Positions 1 to 7,823 of a stretch of 64,000 nt of DNA are shown one piece after another. Position numbers and translations under genes: made by a program. The DNA lies in assembly GCA_934695325.1 (NCBI GenBank), contig CAKUVD010000001.1, positions 1-64,000 of the forward strand, given 5' to 3'. The notes beneath the pieces are model-generated. The model was not told where the DNA came from. It did not search any database and saw nothing but the letters and a program-made list of their open reading frames with translations. The stretch comes from an uncultured Bacteroidales bacterium (lineage in GTDB: Bacteria > Bacteroidota > Bacteroidia > Bacteroidales > UBA932). Positions within the stretch are counted from its first letter, which is position 1, and every line of letters begins with the position of its first letter.

Positions 1-8
1 ACATCCGC

Positions 9-43
9 AAGCCCTGCTAAGGGTTTCTTTATCAGGGCTTTTT
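9..43 (+). terminator. Rho-independent terminator at the window edge
   Basis: An 8-bp perfect stem (AAGCCCTG at 9-16, CAGGGCTT at 33-40) is followed by a T run at 39-43. It faces the plus strand and would end whatever gene lies just left of the window. It also suggests that the polysaccharide operon starting at 258 has its own promoter. Confidence 0.7.
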
Positions 44-257
44 AATTTCTTTTGCAGTTTAGGCTGCGGAATTTAGGTATAATAGAAAATCAAGTCTATT
101 GATTTGAAATCATGAGCTGCCTCTTCATATCCATATGTGGGTTACATTATAATTTCCTTGGGTAGTATATAGCCTATCACATCATGTTATTGGATAAAAT
201 CCTATGCATTTAATTATTGGATTAAAGTTGAAAAAAATTTTATATTGTTTAAGTAAA
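44..257 (+). other. AT-rich leader region of the plus-strand polysaccharide cluster
   Basis: No gene is visible between the terminator and the ATG at 258. The best promoter-like pair is TTGG at 217-220 and TATATTGT at 241-248, spaced 20 nt, a partial match to the Bacteroidetes TTTG/TAnnTTTG form. It would put the transcription start almost on the ATG. The octamer ttattgga occurs twice (near 187 and 213). I saw no clear pair of inverted repeats of the kind that flank invertible capsule promoters. Confidence 0.3.
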
Positions 258-771
258 ATGCTACAATTGTACAAGCTTGATTATCAGCGAAATCGTGGGG
301 GGGGGGTATGTGTTACGCTTCCTTATGTTTTTTAGAATGTACAAAAATACACGTAATGTTGCAGTAAAGATTGCTTGTAAAGCGTTTTTACGTCGATACA
401 GACTGAAATACGGACTCGAAATCTCCCCAGAAACAGAAATCGGGAAAGGCCTTTACCTTGGACATGCTTTCAATATAACAGTCAATAACCACGCTATAAT
501 CGGTGACTGGTGTAATCTGCATAAAGGAGTTGTGATAGGCGGAGAGAATAGAGGTAAACGTAAAGGTGCACCGCGACTTGGAAATAGAGTATGGGTCGGC
601 ATTAATGCGGCAATTGTAGGCAATGTGACAATCGGTGATGATGTTCTGATCGCTCCTTGCAGTTATGTGAACTGTGATGTGCCTCCACATAGTGTAGTGT
701 TGGGAAATCCGTGCATCATTAAGCATCGGGACAATGCCACAGAAGGATATATAAATAATGTGACAGAATGA
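258..771 (+). CDS. Serine-acetyltransferase-like hexapeptide acyltransferase, out of frame at a G10 tract
   Basis: A left-handed beta-helix (hexapeptide repeat) acyltransferase of the CysE-like type that acetylates sugars in capsule loci. Hexapeptide turns (IGKGLYLGH, IIGDWCNLH, VVIGGENRG, VWVGINAAIVG, VTIGDDVLIAP) fill the middle and end. The frame carrying the enzyme is open from 277 (TTG) to 771. A better start is the ATG at 258 in another frame, which encodes MLQLYKLDYQRNR and then meets a run of ten G (297-306). With ten G that frame stops a few codons after the tract. Nine G would join it to the enzyme frame as RGGGYVLRF. The gene therefore looks phase-variable and OFF in this sequence, unless TTG 277 is used or the count is an assembly error. 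It overlaps the next gene by 4 bases (ATGA). Confidence 0.72.
297..306 (+). repeat. G10 homopolymer tract (contingency tract, OFF)
   Basis: Ten consecutive G near the 5' end of the acyltransferase gene. The ATG at 258 and the body of the enzyme are one base out of phase across it; nine or twelve G would restore the reading frame. Confidence 0.85.
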
Positions 772-1862
772 AAAAGATATTATGTTTGATAGATACGTTA
801 GGGATGGGGGGAGCCGAACGGCAGATGATAGGTCTGACTCTATTTCTTAAAGAAAAAGGGTATCATGTAGATTTGGTTACATACTATGACCATGACTTTT
901 ATGCGGAATTAGTGGACAGATATGGAATTGGTTCGGTGACATTGCATGTTAAAAATAGTAGGTGGCTGAAATTGCTGGCAGTAAAGCGGCATATCAAACA
1001 GGCTGGTGGCTATGATTGGGTGATAGCTTATAAAAATGGTCCGGCTATCATTGGATGTATGTTGAAGATGATGGGGGCAAAGTTCCGACTGATTGTTTCT
1101 GAAAGAAATACTAACCAAGACGTCAGTCGTAGTGACAAGATGAAGTTTTGGTTTTATCGTTGGGCTGATTATGTGGTGCCTAATGCATACGCACAGGAAA
1201 AGTTTATCAAGCAGTATTTTGCTGCTTTGAGCAACAAAACGGTTACGATAACAAACTTCACAGATACAGACCATTTCAAGCCTACAGATACTCCTCCTAA
1301 TAATAAACTTATTATTATGACAGCTGCACGTGTTGCAAAGCAAAAGAACATCTTAAACTATCTGGAAGCCATAAAACGTTTGAAACAAGAAGGCTATGCA
1401 GAAAAGGAGCACTTCGATTGGTATGGTGATGTGCAGACAGGCGAAGAGGCGTATGGAGAGGCTTGCTATAACAAACGTATTGAACTTGGTGTGGAAGACG
1501 TTATTGAATTTCATCCTGCCACAACAAGTATCGTAAAGCATTATCAGTCGTGTGATGTGTTCTGTCTACCGAGCATTTATGAAGGTTTCCCCAATGTGGT
1601 ATGCGAAGCTATGAGTTGTGGAAAGCCGATAGCATGCAGTCGTGTATGTGACAATCCGTATATTGTTCAGGAAAACAAGAATGGTATATTCTTTAATCCA
1701 ACAGATGTGGACAGTATATATAATGGATTGAAGCAGATAATTGAAATGTCAAAAGAAGAACGTTTGGCATGGGGACACAAAAGCAGAGAAATAGCCGAGA
1801 CACTATTCTCTAAAGAGGCTTTTGTACAGAAATACATCAAACTAATAGAAAGCAAAGGATAA
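768..1862 (+). CDS. GT4-family glycosyltransferase
   Basis: Cytoplasmic GT-B fold glycosyltransferase that transfers a sugar from a nucleotide donor to the growing lipid-linked repeat unit. The N-terminal motif GMGGAERQ (about residues 12-19) and the C-terminal EGFPNVVCEAMSCGKP region (from about 272, the E-x7-E donor-binding signature) are characteristic. At 364 aa it is of normal length. The start overlaps the stop of the acyltransferase (ATGA) and the next gene begins one base after its stop, so it sits in a tight operon. The acceptor and donor cannot be deduced. Confidence 0.88.
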   Translation: MKKILCLIDTLGMGGAERQMIGLTLFLKEKGYHVDLVTYYDHDFYAELVDRYGIGSVTLHVKNSRWLKLLAVKRHIKQAGGYDWVIAYKNGPAIIGCMLKMMGAKFRLIVSERNTNQDVSRSDKMKFWFYRWADYVVPNAYAQEKFIKQYFAALSNKTVTITNFTDTDHFKPTDTPPNNKLIIMTAARVAKQKNILNYLEAIKRLKQEGYAEKEHFDWYGDVQTGEEAYGEACYNKRIELGVEDVIEFHPATTSIVKHYQSCDVFCLPSIYEGFPNVVCEAMSCGKPIACSRVCDNPYIVQENKNGIFFNPTDVDSIYNGLKQIIEMSKEERLAWGHKSREIAETLFSKEAFVQKYIKLIESKG

Positions 1863-1863
1863 T

Positions 1864-2967
1864 ATGAATAATACTGTATTAGTAATCGGGGGGGGTAATC
1901 ACCACAATGCCCTTGGAGTTGTGCGTGCTTTGGGCAGACGAGGCTATCAAGTTGAGTTGATTACTATTGGTAATTTACGTAAAAACTATATTGCAAGTAG
2001 CAAGTATGTAAACAATCACCATGCTTTGGCTGATGTAAAGGAACTTGCCTCTTATCTGTTATACAGAGAACCGAAAAAGGACAAGGAGATTGTTATATCG
2101 TGTGCAGATGCAGTGACAGAACATCTAAACTTACACTATGACCGACTTTCAGAGCGTTACATTTTGCCTGGGGTTCAGCAGCAAGGAAAGATGGTGAACT
2201 TGATGGACAAGACCACTATGATAGAAATGGCTGCAAAGCATGGTATTAATGCTCCACATATATGGACTTTGCCAACAGATAAAGACGATGTAACTTTTCC
2301 GTGCATCACGAAATCTTATTTAAGCAGTCATGGTGGTAAGGCAGATATAGTGATTTGTAGAAGCCGTGCAGAACTAGACGGTTTCTTGTCAGAAAAAACA
2401 GACAATGTATTTGTGCAACCATATATTAATAAGAAGGAAGAAGTGCAGTTTATTGGTTGCTCTCTTAATGGTGGTAATGAAATCGTCATACCTGGCATGA
2501 CAAAGGTTCTTCGGTCACAGCCTAATACTAACACAGGATTTTTAGAATATGGACCAATAGATTCTTTTTATGAAGAAATCGTAGAACACAGCAAGGCTTA
2601 CATTCGTGATTGTGGCTACTCTGGCCTTTTTTCAATAGAATTTATAAGGGGAAAGGACGACAAAGTGTATTTCCTTGAAACTAATTTTCGTAATGATGGC
2701 AATGCTTTTTGTGTGACAGCGAGTGGAGTGAATTTACCAGTAATATGGGTAAAGGCTTGCTTAAACGAAGACTATCGTTCGGAATTGCATAAGCCGAAGC
2801 ATATTGTTGTAATGCCAGAGTTTCAAGACTTCAAGTTGGTATTGCAACGTCGATTGTCTTTTGGTCGGTGGTTGAAAGACTTGCACCGTACAGATGTATT
2901 CTTGGAATATACAAAGGATGATAAGCGACCTTTCTTCCAGTTTATAATTGACAAACTGAAACATTAA
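1864..2967 (+). CDS. ATP-grasp family ligase
   Basis: An ATP-grasp enzyme (carB/PurK-like fold), the family that joins a carboxylate to an amine or other nucleophile through an acyl phosphate. Visible are an N-terminal Rossmann-like GGGNHHNALG loop (residues 9-18), a central nucleotide-binding region around VFVQPYI (about 178-184), and the metal-binding ETNFRNDGN segment (about 270-278). In polysaccharide loci such enzymes are thought to attach amino acids or other amines to uronic or sugar acids; the substrate here is unknown. The glycine loop is encoded by a run of eight G (1888-1895), in frame here. The stop overlaps the next start by one base. Confidence 0.75.
   Translation: MNNTVLVIGGGNHHNALGVVRALGRRGYQVELITIGNLRKNYIASSKYVNNHHALADVKELASYLLYREPKKDKEIVISCADAVTEHLNLHYDRLSERYILPGVQQQGKMVNLMDKTTMIEMAAKHGINAPHIWTLPTDKDDVTFPCITKSYLSSHGGKADIVICRSRAELDGFLSEKTDNVFVQPYINKKEEVQFIGCSLNGGNEIVIPGMTKVLRSQPNTNTGFLEYGPIDSFYEEIVEHSKAYIRDCGYSGLFSIEFIRGKDDKVYFLETNFRNDGNAFCVTASGVNLPVIWVKACLNEDYRSELHKPKHIVVMPEFQDFKLVLQRRLSFGRWLKDLHRTDVFLEYTKDDKRPFFQFIIDKLKH
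1888..1895 (+). repeat. G8 homopolymer tract (in frame)
   Basis: Eight G encode the glycine loop of the ATP-grasp gene eight codons after its ATG. A one-base slip would truncate the protein at once. The glycine run is partly required by the fold, so this is the weakest of the contingency tracts. Confidence 0.6.
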
Positions 2968-3704
2968 TGAACAATAAATATTTAATTCGCTTGGACGATG
3001 CTTGTCCTACGATGGATGGAGCCAAGTGGCAGAGAATGTTTGACATTCTTGACCGCTATGGAGTACGTCCAATGGTAGGCATTATTCCGCATAATGAAGA
3101 CCCGAAACAGGAGATAGACGTTCCGGATAAAGAGTTTTGGGATAAGGCAATGCAGTGGCAACAAAAAGGATATGCTATCGCTTTACATGGCTACAACCAT
3201 TGTTATATATCCGATAAGGGTTTGGAGGGATTGAATCCTTTATGGGAACGCTCAGAGTTTGCAGGTGTGCCACTTGATGTGCAGAAGCAGAAGATTCTTG
3301 ATGGTTTCGAGATTCTTTCAAGTCATGGAGTTAAACCAAAGTATTTCTTTGCTCCAAGCCATACGTTTGATGAGAATACGCTTGTGGCCTTGAAAGAATG
3401 TACAGATATCCGCATCATCAGCGACACGATAGCCACAAAGCCATACCGAAGAGGCGATTTTGTCTTTCTTCCACAATTAGGTGGGCATTGCACGGAGATG
3501 AGGTTAAAAGGCGTATGGACCTTCTGTTTGCATCCTTCTACTATGACGGATGCTAATTTCGAAACTACAGAAAGATTCTTAAAAGAGCATAAGGAAGAGA
3601 TTGTCGGTTTCGATTCTTTAAACGTGAATAATTTGAAAGGAATGGGATTGCTTGATCATTTGTTGTCGAGAGCCTATTTCCTAAGACGAAAACTAAGAAG
3701 ATAG
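2967..3704 (+). CDS. DUF2334-type polysaccharide deacetylase-like protein
   Basis: A (beta/alpha)-barrel protein related to carbohydrate esterase family 4 (NodB) deacetylases. The metal-ligand-like RLDDACPTM (residues 8-16), ALHGYNH (about 72-78) and FFAPSHTFDE (about 128-137) match DUF2334/CE4 motifs 1 to 3. No signal peptide is apparent (it starts MNNKYLIRLDD), so it probably acts in the cytoplasm on a sugar intermediate or lipid-linked unit, removing an N- or O-acyl group. It is coupled to the ATP-grasp gene, so the pair may expose an amine and then ligate to it; that link is inference. Confidence 0.72.
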   Translation: MNNKYLIRLDDACPTMDGAKWQRMFDILDRYGVRPMVGIIPHNEDPKQEIDVPDKEFWDKAMQWQQKGYAIALHGYNHCYISDKGLEGLNPLWERSEFAGVPLDVQKQKILDGFEILSSHGVKPKYFFAPSHTFDENTLVALKECTDIRIISDTIATKPYRRGDFVFLPQLGGHCTEMRLKGVWTFCLHPSTMTDANFETTERFLKEHKEEIVGFDSLNVNNLKGMGLLDHLLSRAYFLRRKLRR

Positions 3705-3719
3705 AAAAGCATTTTAGAT

Positions 3720-4853
3720 ATGAAACAGAAACCATTAATTGCGCTTCTGACCAACAACGATGATGACGTTTATTGCTTCCGAAAAGAACTTATAGAAGGT
3801 CTTATCGCTGAAGGTTATGAGATGTTAGTGTCGTGTCCTGACGGGCCTAAGTTTGAATTGATGAAAGGGATCCCTTTCATCTATGACAATCCCGACATTG
3901 ACCGTCGTGGAACTAATCCCATTAAGGACTTTGGCTTGCTAATGCACTATCATAGTCTTTTTAGGAAGTATCGTCCAGCCGTGGTACTTACGTATACCGC
4001 AAAGCCTAATGTGTATGCAAGCATTGCAGCACATCGTATGGGAATACCGGTGATAAATAATCTTACGGGACTTGGCTCTGTTGTAAACGAGAGTGGACTG
4101 AAACAGCGGTTTATCATGTGGCTATTCAAGAAGGCTTATCAGAAGTCTGCTTGTATGATGTTTCAAAATGCCACTAATATGCAAGTGGCAATAGACGAGG
4201 GAATGGTTAAGGGCGATTATCGTCTTATACCAGGTTCGGGAGTTAACACCGACCGTTATCCTTTACAGGCATACCCTGATGGTGGTGATGGTAAGACGGG
4301 AGCACCAATAGTATTCAATTATATAGGACGAGTGCTAAAGGACAAACGTGTGGATGACTATATAGAGGCAGCAAAACGTATCAAGAAGAATTATCCACAG
4401 ACAGAATTCAATATTCTTGGCTTCATTGAGCCTACAGAAATTCATTACGAGGCAGAATTGAAGCAGTTGCAAGAAGCAGGTATTGTGATGTATCGTGGTA
4501 GCCAAAAGGATGTAAAGCCATTTGTTGCTCGTGCCCATTGCACTATTCACCCTTCGACGTATGGTGAGGGCATGAGCAATGTGTTGCTCGAAAGCGCTTC
4601 GTCTGGTCGTTTCCTTATAACAACAGATAATCCTGGTTGTCAGGAAACTGTAGAAAACGGCAAGACTGGATATATCTATCATGGCGAGGATGTTGATGCT
4701 CTTGTCAATGCCATTGAGCGATTTCTTGCTCTACCTAACGAAACAAGGCAGAAAATGGGAGAAGCAGGAAGAGAAAGAGTAAAGGAAAAATTCTCACGTG
4801 AAATTGTGGTAAGAGAGTATAAAAAGAAGATAAAGGAATTGATAAGCAAGTAA
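3720..4853 (+). CDS. GT4-family glycosyltransferase
   Basis: A 377-aa GT-B glycosyltransferase. The N-terminal half carries a TYTAKPNVYAS segment and an NLTGLGSV segment of the kind seen in CapM/WcaL-like capsule transferases. The C-terminal half has GEGMSNVLLESASSGR (from about 280), matching the E-x7-E donor signature. It lies 15 bp after the DUF2334 gene and 11 bp before the CDP-alcohol transferase in the same operon. No membrane segments are apparent. Sugar specificity cannot be assigned. Confidence 0.87.
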   Translation: MKQKPLIALLTNNDDDVYCFRKELIEGLIAEGYEMLVSCPDGPKFELMKGIPFIYDNPDIDRRGTNPIKDFGLLMHYHSLFRKYRPAVVLTYTAKPNVYASIAAHRMGIPVINNLTGLGSVVNESGLKQRFIMWLFKKAYQKSACMMFQNATNMQVAIDEGMVKGDYRLIPGSGVNTDRYPLQAYPDGGDGKTGAPIVFNYIGRVLKDKRVDDYIEAAKRIKKNYPQTEFNILGFIEPTEIHYEAELKQLQEAGIVMYRGSQKDVKPFVARAHCTIHPSTYGEGMSNVLLESASSGRFLITTDNPGCQETVENGKTGYIYHGEDVDALVNAIERFLALPNETRQKMGEAGRERVKEKFSREIVVREYKKKIKELISK

Positions 4854-4864
4854 AAAAAATTAAT

Positions 4865-5581
4865 ATGACTTATAAGGAAATATATGATATTGCTGTTCCT
4901 GAAAGGAAACGCAAGGAAGAACGTTGGAATCTGTTTGCTGGACACATAGGTAGACCTTTGTCCGTATTAATGACAGTACCTTTGACAAAAACGCAAGTAA
5001 AACCTACCACAGTGACAGGCTGGTCATTGATTGCTTTAGTAATAGGTTCGGTTTTGGTGTCTATTAGTTATAGTATGACAATGACACTTTTTGGATGGTG
5101 TTTTTTCTTTTTATGGAACCTGTTGGATGGAGTTGATGGAAATCTTGCAAGAAGTACTAAACAATGTTCTAATCTTGGTGATCTTTGGGATACTACAGGA
5201 GGTTATGCTGCAATGGTATTAACGTATTTCTCAGCAGGTATAGCAGCTTATTTTGATAATAGTCTTTATGATTTTTGCGATAATTATATGCTATTGATAA
5301 TGGGAGGAGCAAGTGCCATAATGTCGATATTCCCTCGTCTTGTTATGCAGAAGAAGAAAACATATGGCGTAAATTCAGATGCGGTTAATAAACTAACGGA
5401 TAAGACACATTTTGGGATAAAACAAATAATATCAATGAACTTTATTTCGCCATCAGGATTTTTACAGGTGATATTTTTATTGTGTATATTATTCCATACG
5501 CTTAACTTTTTTATTTCTGTATATACAATCATCAATTTATTAATAATGGTCGTGACATTGCGTGGCCTCTTAAATGAATAA
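4865..5581 (+). CDS. CDP-alcohol phosphatidyltransferase family membrane protein
   Basis: A 238-aa integral membrane enzyme of the CDP-alcohol phosphotransferase superfamily, which moves an alcohol phosphate between a CDP-linked donor and an acceptor alcohol. The signature is visible at about residues 88-110: LLDGVDGNLAR, eight residues, then GDLWDTTGG. It follows D-x2-D-G-x2-A-R-x8-G-x3-D-x3-D except that the fourth Asp, the supposed catalytic base, is Gly. Hydrophobic helices surround the motif and fill the C-terminus. It is next to a CTP-dependent cytidylyltransferase, so the pair could build and use a CDP-alditol. The missing Asp leaves catalysis uncertain. Confidence 0.8.
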   Translation: MTYKEIYDIAVPERKRKEERWNLFAGHIGRPLSVLMTVPLTKTQVKPTTVTGWSLIALVIGSVLVSISYSMTMTLFGWCFFFLWNLLDGVDGNLARSTKQCSNLGDLWDTTGGYAAMVLTYFSAGIAAYFDNSLYDFCDNYMLLIMGGASAIMSIFPRLVMQKKKTYGVNSDAVNKLTDKTHFGIKQIISMNFISPSGFLQVIFLLCILFHTLNFFISVYTIINLLIMVVTLRGLLNE

Positions 5582-5585
5582 TCAT

Positions 5586-6290
5586 ATGAATGTAGCTATT
5601 ATCATTGCTGGTGGTGTAGGCAACAGAATGGGACAGAGTATCCCTAAACAATTTATTAATGTTTATGACAAACCGATATTGATGTACACATTAGAGGGCT
5701 TTGAAAAGCATCCAATGATTGATGCCATAGAAGTGGTGTGCATAGAAGGTTGGGAAAATGTTGTTTGGTCATATGCAAAACAATACAACATTACTAAACT
5801 TAAATGGATTGTGAAAGGTGGTGCAAGTGGTCAAGAATCAATCCGTAATGGTGTGTATAATCTTGAAGATAAATGTGTCGCGGATGATACCGTTATTATT
5901 CATGACGGAATAAGACCTTTGGTAGATGCGGAAGTTTTAACAGATGTTATTTGCAAGGGACAAAATTATGGAGCTGCAGTTACATCACTTCCTTATAATG
6001 AGCAGATATTTGTAATAAGCGAAGATGATGATAGTACTACCACTCAGTTCATACCTCGAGAAACACTTCGAAGAGTTTCTACACCACAAGCATATCAATT
6101 CCAACTTCTTGATACTAAATATCATGAAGCATTTGAAAAAGAAATTGGTATTTATGGCTCTCATTATACCAATACAATGATGGTTGAGCTTGGGGTGCGT
6201 TTGCACTTTGCAGCAGGAAGTGATAAGAACATAAAATTAACAACGCCAGATGATCTTGAAATGTTCAAGGGGTATTTGAGTAAGAAATAG
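5586..6290 (+). CDS. IspD/TarI-like CTP:alditol-phosphate cytidylyltransferase
   Basis: A nucleotidyltransferase that activates a sugar-alcohol phosphate as its CDP derivative. The N-terminal AGGVGNRMGQSIPKQF loop binds CTP, and later conserved parts include SIRNG, HDGIRPL and RRVSTPQAYQF. These fit IspD and the TarI ribitol-5-phosphate cytidylyltransferase. The location inside a glycan operon, directly after a CDP-alcohol transferase, favours TarI-like function over isoprenoid synthesis. An ATG at 5574 overlaps the previous gene, but the one at 5586 clears that stop and begins MNVAIIIAGG as in relatives, so I chose it. The substrate (ribitol, glycerol or other phosphate) is inferred only. 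Confidence 0.8.
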   Translation: MNVAIIIAGGVGNRMGQSIPKQFINVYDKPILMYTLEGFEKHPMIDAIEVVCIEGWENVVWSYAKQYNITKLKWIVKGGASGQESIRNGVYNLEDKCVADDTVIIHDGIRPLVDAEVLTDVICKGQNYGAAVTSLPYNEQIFVISEDDDSTTTQFIPRETLRRVSTPQAYQFQLLDTKYHEAFEKEIGIYGSHYTNTMMVELGVRLHFAAGSDKNIKLTTPDDLEMFKGYLSKK

Positions 6291-6300
6291 TGCCTGTTAT

Positions 6301-6796
6301 ATGATAAAGAAAATCGTATTGGCACTGGCAAGCTCTCAAATTACCCCCCCCCATTTTAAGAAATAGGATTTTAAATAAACTAATCGGATATGTAGCTTCA
6401 AGTGCTGAAATATCTGGAGATTCCTATTTTACGGGCAATAAAATACATATAGGAGAGAACGTCTTTATTAATAAGTTCTGCCGTTTCTATTCGCATTGCA
6501 ACGAAGGCTCAGAAATATTTATTGGTGATAATGTTGCTATTGCTATGGGAGTGACATTTACGACCCATACACATCAGATTGGTAGTTCTAGGCGACGAGC
6601 ACCAAAAGATACAATTTTTAAGCCTATTGTTGTAGAAGACGGTTGCTGGATAGGAGCTAATGTTACAATCTTGCCTGGCGTAAGAATTGGAAAAGGAACT
6701 GTTGTAGGTGCAGGAAGCATTGTTGTACATAATCTTGATGAAAACTCTGTTTATGTTGGTAATCCTGCAAGAAAAATTAAACAATTAGATATATGA
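6301..6796 (+). CDS. Hexapeptide-repeat acyltransferase, frameshifted at a C9 tract
   Basis: A WbbJ/Maa-like O-acetyltransferase. The ATG at 6301 encodes MIKKIVLALASSQITPP and then runs into nine C (6344-6352). With nine C this frame stops at 6364. The neighbouring frame continues with no stop as ILRNRILNKL, then hexapeptide turns (GNKIHIGENVFIN, SEIFIGDNVAIAMG), the catalytic HTHQIG histidine region, CWIGANVTILPG and VVGAGS, to the stop at 6796. Eight C would fuse both parts into a normal protein of about 164 residues. The longest ATG-initiated reading frame here is only the last 83 codons from 6545. The gene is OFF as sequenced. Its stop overlaps the next ATG (ATGA). Confidence 0.78.
6344..6352 (+). 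repeat. C9 homopolymer tract (contingency tract, OFF)
   Basis: Nine C fifteen codons into the acyltransferase gene. Both sides are clearly coding, but they are joined one base out of phase; eight or eleven C would restore the gene. Confidence 0.88.
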
Positions 6797-7821
6797 AACT
6801 CAATAAGAATAATCCCTTATACAAAGAGGATATAAAGAATGTTCTTTCCGTTAAAGGTATTGAACAAATGAAGTCTAAGTCAGTCCTTATAACAGGTGCA
6901 ACAGGATTAATTGGTGTTCATCTGATAGATGCTCTGATGGCTATAGGAGAAGTAAAAATTTATGCAGTTGGAAGAAACAAGGAAAAGGCAAAAGTTAGAC
7001 TTGGAGAGTATTACGACAATCCTCTCTTTACATTTATAGAACAAGACGTATGTGAACCTTTTCAAGAAAATTTACATGTAGACTACATAATACCAGGAGC
7101 TTCAAATACACATCCTTTAGCTTATTCACAATATCCAGTTGAAACAATACTTATAAATGTAAAGGGGGCTGAATATGCTCTTGAACTTGCTCGTAGGTGC
7201 AATGCAACGGTGTTGTATATGTCAACAGTTGAAATTTATGGAAATGCACTTGCAGACGAACCTTTTACTGAGAATTATACGGGAAAGCTTAATCTTTCAA
7301 ACTCACGCAGTTGTTATACGGAGTCCAAACGAGTAAGTGAGGCATTGTGTCAGTCGTATATTTCGGAAAAAGGCGTTGATGTAAAGATAGTACGTCTATC
7401 GCGTATATTTGGTCCTACAATGCTTGAGTCTGATAGTAAAGCTTCTTCGCAGTTTATTAATAAGGCTCTCCTTAATGAAGACATAGTGTTGAAAAGTAAA
7501 GGAGAACAATATTTTTCGTACACCTATGTTACTGATGCTGTAGCTGCTATATTATATGTAATGTTACATGGCGAATGTGGACAAGCTTATAATATCAGTA
7601 ACGAAAAGTGTAACGTGCATCTTAAGGATTTTGCACAAATATGTGCACAGTATAATAACAGAAGTATCGTATTTGATTTACCTTCAGAAACGGAAAGAAA
7701 GGGATTTTCAATAGCAATGAATGCGATAATGGATAACACAAAACTTAAATCATTAGGTTTTGTGCCTATGTATGAACTGGAAGATGCTGTAAATAGAACA
7801 ATAGATATTTTATCTAATTAA
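6793..7821 (+). CDS. NAD-dependent epimerase/dehydratase (extended SDR)
   Basis: A 342-aa extended short-chain dehydrogenase/reductase acting on a nucleotide sugar. The Rossmann motif GATGLIG lies at about residues 36-42 and the catalytic YTESK pentad at about 175-179, with a Ser/Thr (MSTVEIYG) in the preceding strand. It resembles UDP-glucuronate decarboxylases and dTDP/CDP-sugar dehydratases, but the reaction cannot be fixed. Translation is probably coupled to the phase-variable acyltransferase by the ATGA overlap, so slippage there could also lower expression of this gene. Confidence 0.8.
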   Translation: MKLNKNNPLYKEDIKNVLSVKGIEQMKSKSVLITGATGLIGVHLIDALMAIGEVKIYAVGRNKEKAKVRLGEYYDNPLFTFIEQDVCEPFQENLHVDYIIPGASNTHPLAYSQYPVETILINVKGAEYALELARRCNATVLYMSTVEIYGNALADEPFTENYTGKLNLSNSRSCYTESKRVSEALCQSYISEKGVDVKIVRLSRIFGPTMLESDSKASSQFINKALLNEDIVLKSKGEQYFSYTYVTDAVAAILYVMLHGECGQAYNISNEKCNVHLKDFAQICAQYNNRSIVFDLPSETERKGFSIAMNAIMDNTKLKSLGFVPMYELEDAVNRTIDILSN

Positions 7822-7823
7822 TC

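Noticed and set aside
44..257. Invertible promoter flanked by inverted repeats, as in Bacteroides capsule loci
   Set aside because: I searched by eye for long inverted repeats on both sides of the leader, and around 46354-46385, and found none.
297..306. Simple sequencing error as the cause of the G10 frameshift
   Set aside because: Not excluded for any single tract, but the clustering of seven long G/C runs in glycan genes is itself non-random and the tracts exist whatever their exact length. I kept the claim and gave the read-level test.
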